This document shows, one piece after another, positions 34,993 through 46,995 of a DNA stretch of 64,000 bases (position 1 is the first letter of the stretch; every line of letters begins with the position of its first letter). Under the pieces are notes generated by a model. That model was not told the origin of the DNA, ran no database searches, and saw only the letters and a program-made list of their open reading frames with translations. Source of the stretch: Lasiosphaeria ovina (lineage: Eukaryota > Ascomycota > Sordariomycetes > Sordariales > Lasiosphaeriaceae); contig JAULSN010000005.1 in NCBI GenBank assembly GCA_033439765.1, forward strand, positions 2,805,001 through 2,869,000. The letters run 5' to 3'. The translations under genes and the position numbers were made by a program.

Positions 34993-36116
34993 ATGTCTGT
35001 AGATCCACGCGGCCTCATTGCAAAGGTTCGCCAAACCCCCTTCTCTCGTTGGAGCATGCCGCGGGGGCCCCGGCTTTGCACAGGCTCACCAACTGACGGT
35101 TTCCGACACAGGCGGAGAAGACGCTCCAGAGCGCGTCTGGGGGCTTTAGCTTCTTTAGCAGCGGCAAGGAGGACAAGTTACAGAGTGCGGCCGAGCTCTT
35201 CGTCGAGGCCGGCAATGCCTTCAAGCTCGAGAGGATGAGTGAGCAGCCCCGCCCCTGACTGGCTGGCGGCGAGATGAGATGAGCGCTCGCTCGCGCGTGT
35301 CTGGCCAGAGCTGACGACGGGACGACGACAGATACCGAGGCCGGCAAGGCTTTCGAAAAGGCGGCCGACATCCACAGGAACAAGCTGAACGAGCCCGACG
35401 ACGCCGCAAATCTTATGGTTGACGCCTTCAAGGTCTATAGGAAAGATAGCCCCGAAGACGCGGTTCGCTGCGTCGAGCAGGCAATCAACCACTACACATC
35501 CAAGGGCAACTTCCGGAGAGCCGCGTCCCACAAGGAGACCGAGGGCGAGGTCCTCGAGATGGAAATTGGCGACCTGAAGCGGGCCCTGGACTGCTACGAG
35601 AAAGCGGCTACGTGGTACGAAGGAGACAACGCCACAGCGTAAGTTTACCTGCACATTGGTTCGAGCACTCCCAGTTCTGAACGGCGCTGACACTTGAACA
35701 GTCTGGCCAACAAACTCTGGCTCAAGGTGGCCGATATCTCGGCCCTCGACGATGACTTCTACAGGGCGGTGGAGAACTTCGAGAAGGTGGCCGAACAGTC
35801 GCTCAACAACAACCTGATGAGATACTCGGTCAAGGAGTACTTCCTGAAGGCGGGCCTGTGCATGCTCGCGACCAAGGACGTCATCACTACGAGGCGTAAC
35901 CTCGAGCGCTACGCGGAAAAGGACCCGAGTTTTGCGGGTCAGCGCGAGTATCAGCTGCTGTCGGACTTGGTCGATGCTGTCGAGGCCGGGAACCAAGAAG
36001 CCTACACGGATAAGCTGTTTGCCTACGACCAGATGAGCAGGCTTGATAAGTGGAAGACGGCAATCTGTGTGAAGATCAAGAACCAGATCGAAGAGGCCGA
36101 CAATGAGTTTTCTTGA
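34993..36116 (+). CDS. SEC17: Alpha-SNAP, vesicular fusion protein Sec17
   Basis: Adaptor that recruits the NSF ATPase (Sec18) to SNARE complexes for disassembly. Exons 34993-35025, 35112-35238, 35332-35638 and 35702-36116 give 293 residues, equal to the family length. Exon 1 codes only MSVDPRGLIAK and uses a weak GTTCGC donor, but phase and the conserved continuation AEKTLQSASGGFSFFSS support it. TPR-like repeats follow: AAELFVEAGNAFKLERM, AGKAFEKAADIH, DAVRCVEQAINHYTSKGNFR, ALDCYEKAATWYE, VENFEKVAEQSLNNNLMRYS and VKEYFLKAGLCML. The C-terminal block that stimulates Sec18 is present (RLDKWKTAICVKIKN) and ends in acidic residues. Confidence 0.96.
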
Positions 36117-36675
36117 GCGGGGACAGGGGGATATGCGAAAGGTAGATAAAAAACATTTGTCTGCTGCCCCTTCCTCTGTCACGGCGTTTTTCGGGATTGG
36201 ACGGGGAGGGGGATTGATTCAATCGCTTGGACTTTCTTTTCTTTTCTGATTTGGGGCGGTATACCTAGAGTCCACAGCTGATGAGCCAGAACTACCTCAT
36301 TGTTTACGTTTGTTTCAATTATCTTTCTTTTGTGTTATTTTAAGTCCCCTTTATCTCACCAGGCCGAGTTACTTGATCTCGTGGTGGGATCACTTTGACA
36401 GATGGGTCCTTGTCCTTTCGCACCCGCTTGCTGCACGGAGTCTACGATTCTGTCCCCAGTCCTACCGCCAACCCTGATTCCAGTGGGTCCGTAGCATACC
36501 CTTGTATAACCGTCTCACCGCCTTGACCCTTATCGCTGCCGAGGTGGGGTTTTGCTGCTGATAACGCTGAACTTTTCTGAAGTTCCCTCAAATTTCTCGA
36601 CTTTCAAGGATTGAGAAAGGAAAGCGAGACTCGAGTTGACCGACTGTAAAGCGAAGGTCGACTCAAAAATTCAAG
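36117..36675. other. Intergenic region
   Basis: 3' flank of SEC17 and 5' flank of RRP12; no gene seen. Confidence 0.55.
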
Positions 36676-39600
36676 ATGGCGTCCGCGTCACTGAAGGAGA
36701 AATTGGACAAGATCAGGTCCCCCAATCTCCAAAACCAGAAGCAGGTAAGACGGAGATTGTCTTTCTCATAGCTACAGCAACTCGAAAGCGTGCGCAACTT
36801 GTGTGGCAGAGACTGACAGCCATTGCCCTTCTTTCTTGCAGACCGCCAGCGTGCTCGAAGGCGTTGAGTCTGCCTTTGCAGAACGCAAAACCGAAGCCAC
36901 CCCGACCGCATACTTTGCAGCGCTCCTCAGCCTCCTCGACAACAAGAGGCTGGTAACGCCAGTCGTCTATCTCCTCGATGTCGTCACGCCTTTCGCGCCC
37001 GAGCCTCTCTTGAGAGCCAAGTTCACACAAATCCTGGCTCTGCTGGCGCCAGTCCTGACGCAACCTGATGCCGACGCTCCCCTGATCCGGTCGTCGCTAG
37101 GGTGTCTGGAGAGCTTGCTGCTGGCTCAAGATGCGGCCGCGTGGGATATGAGCACGGCCCAAGTCGGCCCTCGGCGCGCCGTCGGCGGACTTCTCGGTCT
37201 CGCCCTGGATCCTCGCCCCAAGGTCCGGAAGAGGGCCCAGGAGGCGCTGAGGAAAGTCCTCAAGAACCCACCCCCGAGCCCGTCTCTCGACCACCCCGCG
37301 GCGCCTATGTGCGCCGAGACGGCCATGCAGAGTCTCCGCGATCTCGCCGAGAAGGCGACCACGCCCCAGAAGGAGAAGAAGGCGTCGGAGCCCTTGAATA
37401 TCCCCGAGCTCATCCACGCCCTGCAGCTCGTCAAGTCTATTGCGTCAGCGAGCGGCGGGTGGCCCAGCACCAAGATCGAGTCGCTGTGTGAACTGCTCCT
37501 CGGCATTGCTCGCTCCGGCAGCGAGCACATGAGCATCGCCGTGTTCGACGTGTTTGAGATGATCTTTGAGGGCATGGCCGACGAGGTTGCGTCTGCGAAG
37601 CTGCCGCGCCTGATCGAAATCATCAAAGAGCTGCGTCCGGCGTCTGGCGACACTCAGCTTCTCCCGCCCTGGTTGGCCATTTATTCGAGAGCCTACGATG
37701 TTTCTGCGCAGATCTCGCCAGAGGAGACGTTCCAGGAGCTGGCAGAGCCGTTTGCGCTGGTTGCTAAGTATCTGGAATCAGAGGCCAAGAATATTCGGAT
37801 CTCGGCCTCGGAGTGCCTTGTGTCCTTCATGGCCAACTGCGTTCCCCGCCAAGTCCTCCTTGACCCTTCAGTCTACGACGAAAAGGTGCTTCGGAGACTT
37901 GTCAAGACAGCCGAGAGCCTGTTGACTGTAAACTATCAACAGGCGTGGCTGGAAACGTTTAATGTTCTCGGCGCCATGTTTGACGCGCTGCGCTGGAGGT
38001 CCTCGCCCTACCTGCTTGGGGTGGCGAAAACCATTGGCGAAATGCGAAGTGTCGAGTCCTTTGCCGGCAAGCAAGAAGCCGACGAGGTCATTGGCAAAGC
38101 CATACGCGCAATGGGCCCGGAAGCCGTTCTGGACGTTTTGCCGTTGAACCTCGCAACGCCAGTCAGGGGTCAGCCAGGGAGGGCCTGGATGCTGCCCCTG
38201 ATGCGTGATTACGTCTCCAACACTAACCTAGCACACTTCAGGTCCGAACTTGTACCCCTCAGCGCTATCATGTTCCAGCGTGTGATGGATCATGGGGAGG
38301 AAGCGAGGACAATGGAAATCAAGATTTACGAGACGGTCGTGAACCAGATCTGGTCAATCCTCCCGGGCTATTGCGACCTGCCGCTGGATCTGACCGTGGC
38401 CTTCGACACTCCTTTCGCCGAGATGTTGACAAATCTGCTGTACGAACAGGTAGACCTGCGTCTCGATATCTGCCGCGCACTGAAGACCCTCGTCGAGTCA
38501 AACCAGGCAATCGCTTCGCTAGAGGGCGAGGATGATCTGGTCTTGCAGAGCAGACTTAGCAAGGAGGATGCGCAAAAGAACCTGGACTTCCTTGGAGCAA
38601 CCTATGCTGGAGATCTCCTGGCAGTGCTTTTCAACGTCTACAGCACGACGTTGCCCCAGAAGCGCGGTCCGGTTTTGCAGACCATCAACGCGTTTCTCAG
38701 CATAATACCTTCGGCACGTCTCCAGGAAACCTTTGATCTCGTTTGCGAGAAGCTCGCCGCTGCTCTGCAAGAGGTCCCGGCGAAACACGAGAAACAGACC
38801 CAGGAAGGCGAGCAACCGAAGAAGGCAAAGAAAAAAGAGGAGCAGCTGCCCTCTACTGCACAGACCCTTATGGACCTTGTCGTCACAATGTCGATATACC
38901 TTCCAAGGGAAAGCTTCGAGGCCCTGTTTAAGATCGCGTCCCTTGTCATAATTCGCGACGACGACCCGCAACTGCAGAAGAAGGCCTACAAACTGATCCC
39001 GCGCCTGGCCGGCTCCCCGCTAGGCAAGGTGGCTCTGGAGCAAAGAAGCCCGGAACTCCAAACCCTCCTTTTATCAAGCGCAGAGAAGGTGTCGGCTCCC
39101 GCTCGGCGAGACCGCCTTGCTGCCATTGCTGCCCTCATCCCGTCTATCCCCGACACCGAACTCCATTTCATCCCATCTATCCTTTCTGAGGTTGTCATCA
39201 GCTGCAAAGAGCACAACGAAAGGGCCCGCACAATAGCCTTTGACCTGCTGGTTCTCATGGGCGAGAAGATGGCATCTGCCAAGGGCGCTCTAATTGACAA
39301 CAGCAAAGTCCCACACATGACCAAGGATGCCCCGATGGCGCCTGCTTCGATTGAGGAGTATGTTACCATGGTCAGCGCCGGTCTTGCGGGCAGCACACCT
39401 CACATGATCTCGGCTTCCATCACAGCAATTACGCGGATACTGTACGAGTTCCGGGAGACTCTTAGCCTGGAGACCACAGCCGACTTGGTGCAAACAATGG
39501 ACCTCTTCTTGACGTCTAACAACCGCGAAATCGTGAAAAGCGTGCTGGGCTTCGTCAAGGTCTGCATCATCAGCTTACCCACCGACATGGTGCTCCCACG

Positions 39601-40630
39601 TCTTGCTACGCTTGTGCCAAACCTCATGGTCTGGAGCCACGAACACAAGGGCCACTTTAGATCAAAAGTCAAGCACATCCTTGAGAGAATGATACGGCGA
39701 TTTGGCGTTGAGACGGTCAACAAGTACTGCCCAGAAGCTGACAAGAAGCTCATTACCAACATACGCAAGACCAAGGAGCGGAACAAGAGGAAGAAGGACG
39801 CCTCGAGAGACGCCGACGACTCGGAGGATGGCGAGGAGGACAAGCGCACCGGTCGGTTCGAGAGCGAGTACGACCAGGCTCTCTATAGCAGTGACGAGTC
39901 TGGGCAGTCGGGTGAATCAGATACCGAGATGGGCGGCAAGCCGACAAAGGCATCTCGGAAGGGCGCGAAGGGCGGCAATGCGTATATCGTTGAGGACGAG
40001 GACGAGCCTCTGGATCTGCTCGACCGCAACGCGCTTGCCAACATCTCCTCGACAAGGCCGGTGAAGCTCAAGCCCCGGACCAAGTCCAAGGCAAAGATGG
40101 ACCTGGATGGGAAGCTCATCTTCGGCAAGGACGATAACGACGGCGCCATGGACATCGACACGACTGGTGGCGAGGGCGAGAGCGGCGTGGGGGCCTATGT
40201 GGCTGCCCTCAGAGGCAAGGACGCGCCGCGGAGAGGCCTTCGTGGAAAAATCAAGTGGTCCAACGGGAAAAAGGGCGGGGATGACGACGATGACGAGGAC
40301 GGCATGGATGTCGACGACTCGGCTACGCGGGCGCTCAAATCCAGCGGCTTCCGGTCGCGGGGCGACGGCAAGTCTCGCGGCATGTCGCGAGGAAGAGGGG
40401 CCGGTGGTAGAGGAGGCGGAGGCGGAGGCGGAGGCGTAGGTGGAGGCGGAGGCGGAGGCGATAGGGGCGATAGGGGTAGAGGAAGGGGCGGAGGCCGGGG
40501 CGGAGGCCGGGGTGCAGGCAGAGGAGGGAGGGGTGGCATCGAGTCGGGCAGACGGGGTCTGGGACAAGACAAGCGGCAAGGAATCCAAGGGGGGAGGATA
40601 GACAAGGGAGGTAGGGGCCGGAGAGCTTAG
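36676..40630 (+). CDS. RRP12: Ribosome biogenesis HEAT-repeat protein Rrp12 (NUC173)
   Basis: Large HEAT-repeat factor for export and maturation of pre-40S and pre-60S particles. Exon 1 (36676-36744) codes MASASLKEKLDKIRSPNLQN plus QKQ, and exon 2 (36842-40630) continues TASVLEGVESAF; total 1285 residues, as in the family. Conserved blocks include TPVVYLLDVVTPFAPEPLLR, RRAVGGLLGLALDPRPKVRK, YLLGVAKTIGEM, NLAHFRSELVPLS and, in the NUC173 region and after, IWSILPGYCDLPLDL and KVKHILERMIRRFG. The C-terminus is acidic, then Lys-rich (RKTKERNKRKKD), and ends in a long Arg/Gly tail (RGRGAGGRG, GGGG runs near residues 1190-1270) like RNA-binding nucleolar proteins. The Gly run is much longer than I expect for the family. 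Confidence 0.95.
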
Positions 40631-41182
40631 GTTGAGGGGTATTAGACTGAGTGGTTGGCACAACCGTATGTGTTTTTTGCTAGTGTCGGGTTAATACGCA
40701 TTATATCAAGAATATGTGCTAGACCTTAGGAGTATCACGAGCTGTCCATTCGTTGTCTTGTGTCATTTATTCGTACTCCGTAAGCACGATAATTGTTGGA
40801 TAGTTAGGTCTATGGGCACGGTTACAGAACAACTCCGTCGCTTCAGCCGTCTTCTCCCCCCTTCCCCTAGGTGATAGGGGGCGGGAAAATAAGAGCAGTA
40901 CGGCAGGCAGCGCGGAGGGGAAAAAAGGGGGAGACAATAGTTTTACAATATTTCTCTTTTCCTCTCTCGACCACCCTCTCTCTCTCTTGCAAAGAAAGTA
41001 AAGTAAAGCAATAAATAACAGGACGGGAACTACCTAAGTAATTACTACCACCAAAAGCCAACACGCCCTTAAAAAAACGCCATTTAAAAACACCCCCCGA
41101 AACCGGCTGGCTCCCAGCGTTTCGACTGACTGACGCTGTCGTGAAAGAATTTGAGTGGGAAAAAGAAAAAGTGAGGGGGGAA
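40631..41182. other. Convergent 3' interval
   Basis: Between the stops of RRP12 and VTI1. A/T-rich near 40920-41100 with CT runs; no gene seen. Confidence 0.55.
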
Positions 41183-42032
41183 TCATCTGAACTTGCTGAA
41201 AATGACAGCGAAAATGAGCAGCACCAGGATCGTGATGATGGCGATGGTGATTACCCGATTTGTAGCCATCCTAGAGAACAGAGATTGTTAGTTTGGTTGG
41301 TGGTTAAAGGGGGTTTAAGATGCTGGTGGGTAGGTGGTCACAGTACCTACGGGCCATCCCTCGGAGCGTCTTGACGCTTCGGTCCACTAGGCGAGGAGTG
41401 TGTGTTAGTTGTCATTGTCTTTTTTTTAGAAAGTGGGGGGAGAGAGTGAACGCACCATAGCCTTCGCTCTCGAGCAGGACATCAGTCGTGTGCTGGATGG
41501 TCTCGCGCTGGCGGTGCAGGTCGGCGAGGGTGTTGGCGCCGATGGCCTCGGTCTCGTTGGCGAGGGCCTGGCTGGCGCGTAGGCGCTGGGTGCTGCGGTC
41601 GAGGCGGTCGGTGCCGCTCAGCAGCTGCTGGCGCTGCTCGAGCTGGACGTCGCCGGCACCACCTAACTGCGAGTCGCCGGGGTTGTCGCTGTAGCGGCCG
41701 GCGCCGAACAGCGCCGCGCGGTCGTCGGCTAGCGCGCGCAGCTTGCGCTTGTAGCCGTCGACGTCGGCGTCGTAGTTGCGCAGCCGCTGGTTGACGCGCG
41801 TGCGCGTACTCGACGGGATGTTCTGCTTCTCCAGCCGCATCTGGTCCAGCAGCTCGCCCGCCTCCTCGAGCGCCCGCTCCGCGAGGGACAGCGCCGCCTT
41901 GCGCGGCTCCCCCGACAGCTCGGGGATCGAGTCCAGCTTCTGCGTCAGGTCCGCCTGCACCAACTTGAACTCGGCCTCGTAGCTGCTGAACAGCTCCGTG
42001 CCCGCCTCCGTGTCGAGAGGGTTGTGCGCCAT
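41183..42032 (-). CDS. VTI1: v-SNARE Vti1
   Basis: Qb-SNARE for Golgi, endosome and vacuole fusion. Exons 41456-42032, 41347-41386 (40 nt) and 41183-41270 give 234 residues; both introns restore phase. The N-terminal helical domain begins MAHNPLDTEAGTELFSSYEA. The SNARE motif runs through LLSGTDRLDRSTQRLRASQA, LANETEAIGANTLADLHRQR and ETIQHTTDVLLESEGY, then VDRSVKTLRGMARRMATNR; the central glutamine typical of Q-SNAREs is at LHRQR. The last exon encodes a single C-terminal membrane anchor (VITIAIITILVLLIIFAVIF) ending SKFR. Reading through the first intron gives a false C-terminus (GAFTLSPHF) without an anchor. Confidence 0.96.
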
Positions 42033-44207
42033 CTTTGCCCGGCTTTTCGTCTCTGTCTTCGCCTCTTCGCTTCTTGGGTAGCCGGTTGGCGCCCGCGTAT
42101 ATGGGCTCTGTCGTTACTTGTGATGTCTGTCGAGGGTCGTGTAGGTGGAAGGCTGCCTAGACTAGCAGATGCAGCCACGCCTCTCTCTCTCTCTCTTCGT
42201 CAAACACAGAGGACACTTTGGTCAACGGGTTTCGATTGGCCGAGTGCGCTTTTCCCGGTCAGCTTTGGTCGCTTGCGATGCGAGAAAGAAAAACGACCGA
42301 TTGTTATTCGTTTGTTCGGCGGTCTCGGAAGCTCGCGGGGATGGAGCAGAATTGATTGAGCGATGCTGGAGGTTGGTGAGGTCGTTCGAAAGCGGCTCTC
42401 GGCTGACTGGTCTGCTCCGGTCTGGGGCTGGTTACGTACGTCCCGCCCTCGAAGCGTCCCTCGTGCCTGGGGGCCGGCTGGTGTCATCAGGTTGCAGGGG
42501 ACATGGCCGCTGCCAGCCGTGCCACCAAGAGGAAAAAAAGGCTGTACCAATCAGAGCGCAAAACTCTCTCCACTAGTGGGTCAACTGGAGCAGTTGTCTG
42601 GAAGTACTTAAAGGCCCGGTTCTGCTCATTTTTTCTGTTTCTTTTTCTCTTTCCTTCTCCATGAAAGTTTAGTCCCCCGGCGACGCAGAAAACAGGCTCG
42701 GCGCTTAGGAAAGCAATTTCCGCATGGGCACCGAGTTGTAATCAGCTGGGCAGAGCATCATGGAGTCCTAAGAATTGCTACTGGGCGCGTTTTTATACGT
42801 GCACTCAATGAGTACCGCAGTTCCGTTTGGCGCCGACATTCCCTATTTCACAGACACGAGTTTCGTCTTCTGCAGTCATTACTGGCAGGTAGATGGAGTT
42901 GGCTGTTCTTTATGTCTTGATAGTTTGGTTTGGAAACATACGAGCTCTCTCCAAGGTGTTTAACTGTTTACGGAGTTTCACACGTTCCTTGGCCTGGTGA
43001 GAGAAAGTCAATTTTGTCTATACGAATAACATATTTTATCTATTTGCAAGAACTCTCAGTGTCTTTGCAGAGTCTCTTCCAACGAGAGAAAGTGGGATGT
43101 CTCAATATTTTATCGTTTACCTGATTACGGAGTATCTTGGTTGCCATAAGAGTTTCGCATTTGACGAAAGGCCAACTGCCATTACTGAGGAATACGTTTA
43201 GTGTATTCCGTACAGTTCGTGTCCTAGGCATTAGGGTGGCTGACCACTTGTGTGAGTTGATCTCATTGAAGTGAACGACGTGAGGCTGTATTGCTATGAC
43301 TCTCATCTCTTATAAACACCTTCACTAGTCTAATTGTCGACCGCAGCTATAGACCGAGTTAACTTGTAAGTCTCTTTGGCACTGAAAGATTGCCGGGTTC
43401 CGACGGAATTCTCCACGGGGTGTCACTCGCAAACAGTCGGTGACCTTGATGATTCAAGATCAAAGACAGGCAGATGTCTGCATGACCATGCCTTGGTTTG
43501 ATCCGGTCTGTACTCACCGTGAAACAATTCATCTGAATTCCTTTGCGACGGCAAACCGCTCATATCTAGCAAACTCACAGGTTCACTCCGCGACATGGAC
43601 GGTCTGTATCGATGCAAACACAATGATTGAGTTGTCTTGATGATCTGTGAAGCCAGCAAATCTAGATCGACAGACTAACCCGATGCGGACTACGTCGTGG
43701 AGTTGGCAACTGGGCGCCGTGGTCCCGCTTTGGACTGCGACTCGATGCCTCTAGCATCACTTGTGGCTTCCCATCGGGATTCTCTCACCAGACAAGACAC
43801 GCGAATTCTTTGCAGTTGGCTTTACTGGTGTAAAATGGCCGCTTGTCTGCTTGAGTGTATGCGCTTTTGCCGTTAACGGTATTCCGTTTACGAACAGGCA
43901 AGCGCTAGACAGACCACTGCTGGCACTGGCAGGCACTGGCGGTTGATCGCCTGCAACCTGACCTGACCCGTGGGCACCTGCCGTCCGAGGTGATGTGTCG
44001 TGGTTCTGAAGCTGTTTGAACCGGCGGGGCAGGACATTCCATGCTTAGTGTTTCAGCAATTGCGCTTTCCTTCTGTACCTGTCTTCCATTCCCGTTCCTC
44101 ACGCTTGAATCCCTCTTCGGTTCCAGGTTTCCTCCTTCCCTTCTGTCACACCTGCCACGTCCCGTCTTTCGGGAACACCCCTTCACTCAGACGAACGAAA
44201 TGGGCAA

Positions 44208-44246
<39 letters not shown>

Positions 44247-44936
44247 CGGGCAAGAGCCCTTGTAAGTCGGATTCCGGCCTCTCCCATTGAATGTCTCACT
44301 CTCGTCGTGCGTGACCCAATGCCAGCAGCGATTGGCGTCGGCTAGCGCACGCAGCGCAGCCAGCCACAGCACACCCGCCTATGGCGGCCCGGGCAGATCG
44401 CTCTGCAAGTCTGCAGCACTCTGCAAGTTGCCTCCCTGGCAGCAGCCCGCACATGAGGCCTGGTGGTCGTGTTGCTCCTTCTAGTGGAGGTTCTACCCAG
44501 CGAGAAGCTAGGCTATTGCTGCTCAAGCGCGCTCTGCATCTGCATGTTTGCGCAGGTCTGGGGCCTCTGGGCTGCCACGGCCTCGGGTGTCCTGCTGTAA
44601 CCTGGCTTGGCCTGCTTTATCCTGTCGGGCTAGGTGTTGTGTCTTGCTCTCACCTGCACTCCCACGTACTTCCACTCATACGATACGTCCACACGCCCGC
44701 GCACGCACGCAAGCGCACGCCTCACAATCCATCCCAATCTGTCCATGACTTTCACAGACCACTCAGACATAATATGGCCCATTACCCCGCCGCCCCGCCA
44801 CCCGGCTTCCTTCCAAGGAGTCTCTACTTTGCTGGAACTGTCCCGTCGTACGCCGTTGTAGTCGAGCCGGGCGGTGCCGTTTTAACCAGCACTCTCTTCC
44901 TTCGAAGCCGCTGCCGTTTATGCCCGCTCCTCACCC
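42033..44936. other. 2.9 kb interval with no firm gene
   Basis: Starts with the VTI1 promoter (CT-repeat near 42180-42196). The middle (42600-43950) is visibly more A/T-rich than the neighbouring genes and has no convincing frame. Near 44200 a short ATG frame codes a Ser-Asp run and meets a GTAAGT donor (see repeat and findings). Confidence 0.5.
44211..44246. repeat. (CGACAG)6 hexanucleotide repeat
   Basis: Six exact units inside a short ATG frame (start 44200) that would code MGNS followed by an alternating Asp-Ser run. Confidence 0.9.
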
Positions 44937-46630
44937 ATGAGCCCTCCGGTTAACCGTGTTCCCAGGAAGAAGGTCGCCATCGTGGGCAGTGGCTGCGCCG
45001 GCATCGCCGCCCTGTGGGCCTTGAATCGGAGCCACCACGATGTCTACCTTTACGAGGCCGACAGCCGCCTTGGGGGCCATACCAACACTGTGGAATGGGT
45101 GAAGGGCAAATACAAGACCATGGTCGACACGGGTTTCATTGTCATGAACACGGCCACCTACCGTGCGTTGCTGCTGCCCAGGATTGTTCTTGAGATGTAC
45201 TAACCCGTTGCAGCAAACTTCATCAACTTTCTCAACAGGATCCGTGTGGACATAGTGCAGACGGAGATGACGTTTGCCGTCTCGCGAGACCACGGCCTGT
45301 TTGAGTGGGCCGGGGGCGGTCTGGACGCCCTGTTTTGCCAGCGGGGGAATCTGTTCTCGCCGAGGATGTGGCGCATGATATTCGACATTGTCCGTTTCAA
45401 CCAGATGGCCCTGGACGTCTTGAGGAAAGACGACCAGGCTTCTGTTCGCCCCGACGAAACGATTGGCGAGTATATGCAGCGAAACGGGTACTCGGATGCC
45501 TTCCGCGACGACTATCTCATCCCCATGACGGCCGCGGTCTGGAGCACGAGCCCCGACAAGTGCTCGCTCGACTTTCCGGCCGTGACTTTGATTCGCTTCC
45601 TGTTTGTGCCAACCCTCTAGCTAGCCTTTTGAATCTCAAGCTAATTTACGAGTCAAGATGGAACCACCACCTCCTATCGACGGTCGCCGCGAGGCCACCG
45701 TGGCTCACCATATCAGAAGGGTCAAAGGCGTATATTGACGTTGTCATGAAGGGCTTTCCACCGAACCATCTGTTTCTGAACACGCGAGTACGGTCCGTGA
45801 CCAACGAGGACGACGGCCGTGTGCGGCTCCATCTTGACGGGGGGCGGTCCGAGGTGTTTGACCATGTTATCCTGGCAACACACGGCGACCAGGCGGGTTC
45901 AATAATCCGCGAGTCTGCAACGGATGAGGAGAGGGACATCATGTCAAGCTTCCACACGTCCGAGAACTCGGCAGTGTTGCATTCGGACCTGTCTCTGATG
46001 CCCGAGTCTCGAAAGTCGTGGTCGAGCTGGAACTACATGACCAAATCATCACCCCTGACGGGCACGGGCAACATTGACCAGGTCTGCCTGACATACAACA
46101 TGAACATTTTGCAGCACATTCCGCGGGAAGCCTTTGGCGACGTGCTTGTGACGCTCAATCCGCTCCACGAGCCGGATCTGAAGACAGTGCAGGGGCGTTA
46201 TTCGTACAGGCACCCTCTCTACACGCCTGCGGCCATCCGGGCCCAGCAGCGTCTGCCAGACATACAGAATAAGCGCGGGATCAGCTATGCGGGAGCATGG
46301 ACCAAGTATGGGTTTCACGAGGACGGGTTCAGCAGCGGCCTCCGTGTTGCGCAGGACCATCTTGGGGCAAAGCTGCCATTTGAGTTCAAGGACTCAACAT
46401 TTAGTCGCGGCAAGAAACCGGAACTGCGACTTGGGGACCGGATTTTGCGATTGTGGATTTTGGTCATTCAGGTGTTCTTCATTGCCGTCGTGGACAGGAT
46501 CGCGAGGCAGCTGCGGACGACGAAGCAACTGGCCGTTTCGGCATCCCGTATGAACGGTAGTGCGGCGATGAATGGGAACGGGAGAGTGCACGAGAATGGG
46601 AATGGGAGAGTGCACGAGAAGGAGCTGTAG
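44937..46630 (+). CDS. FAD-dependent amine-oxidase-like oxidoreductase
   Basis: Predicted flavoprotein of the amine oxidase / NAD(P)-binding Rossmann class. Exons 44937-45162, 45214-45601 and 45658-46630 give 528 residues. The dinucleotide motif VAIVGSGCAGIAALWALNRS is at the N-terminus, followed by the acidic end of strand 2 (YLYEADSRLGGHTNTV). Other family blocks are DTGFIVMNTATYPNFINFL, MTAAVWSTSPDK, VILATHGDQ, and near the C-terminus ISYAGAWTKYGFHEDGFSSG, which contacts FAD. Intron 2 has a weak GTTTGT donor, but phase and the conserved RFLWNHHLLST join support it. A hydrophobic segment (LWILVIQVFFIAVVD) may attach it to membrane. The extreme C-terminus is a repeated NGNGRVHE coded by 24 bp units. 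Substrate unknown; in bacteria such proteins often sit beside cyclopropane fatty-acid synthases. Confidence 0.87.
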
Positions 46631-46995
46631 GGGGGTGACTGAGACAGGAGACAGGCGCACACGGGGATTCTGGGGCATTTACGGGGGCCCAAATTTGTAG
46701 ATTTCCCCGAAAGAAAAGAAGAAAAAAAGTAAAAATAAAAGGGGTATTAGCTCTATCCATACATGAGTTTACGAGCCATTCTCTTCTTATCTAGGGATTT
46801 TCTTCTCTAAGATGCTCGTCGAAACCCAAGTCTTTAACCCCCGAAGAAGCTCGGAGCTCGTGTTGAGAGGGATGGCCGCTAGCAGCTGACGGCCAGCTGG
46901 CGGCTGCGCGGTGCCTGAGCTCGGACAGCTCAAGCTATCAGGCCATTCAATGACAATCCACCACCAAAAGCTCGCCCGACAGACGAGCAACAGCC
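46631..46995. other. Intergenic region
   Basis: An A-rich run (46710-46740), probably the 3' end of the preceding gene, then the COX11 promoter. No gene seen. Confidence 0.55.
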
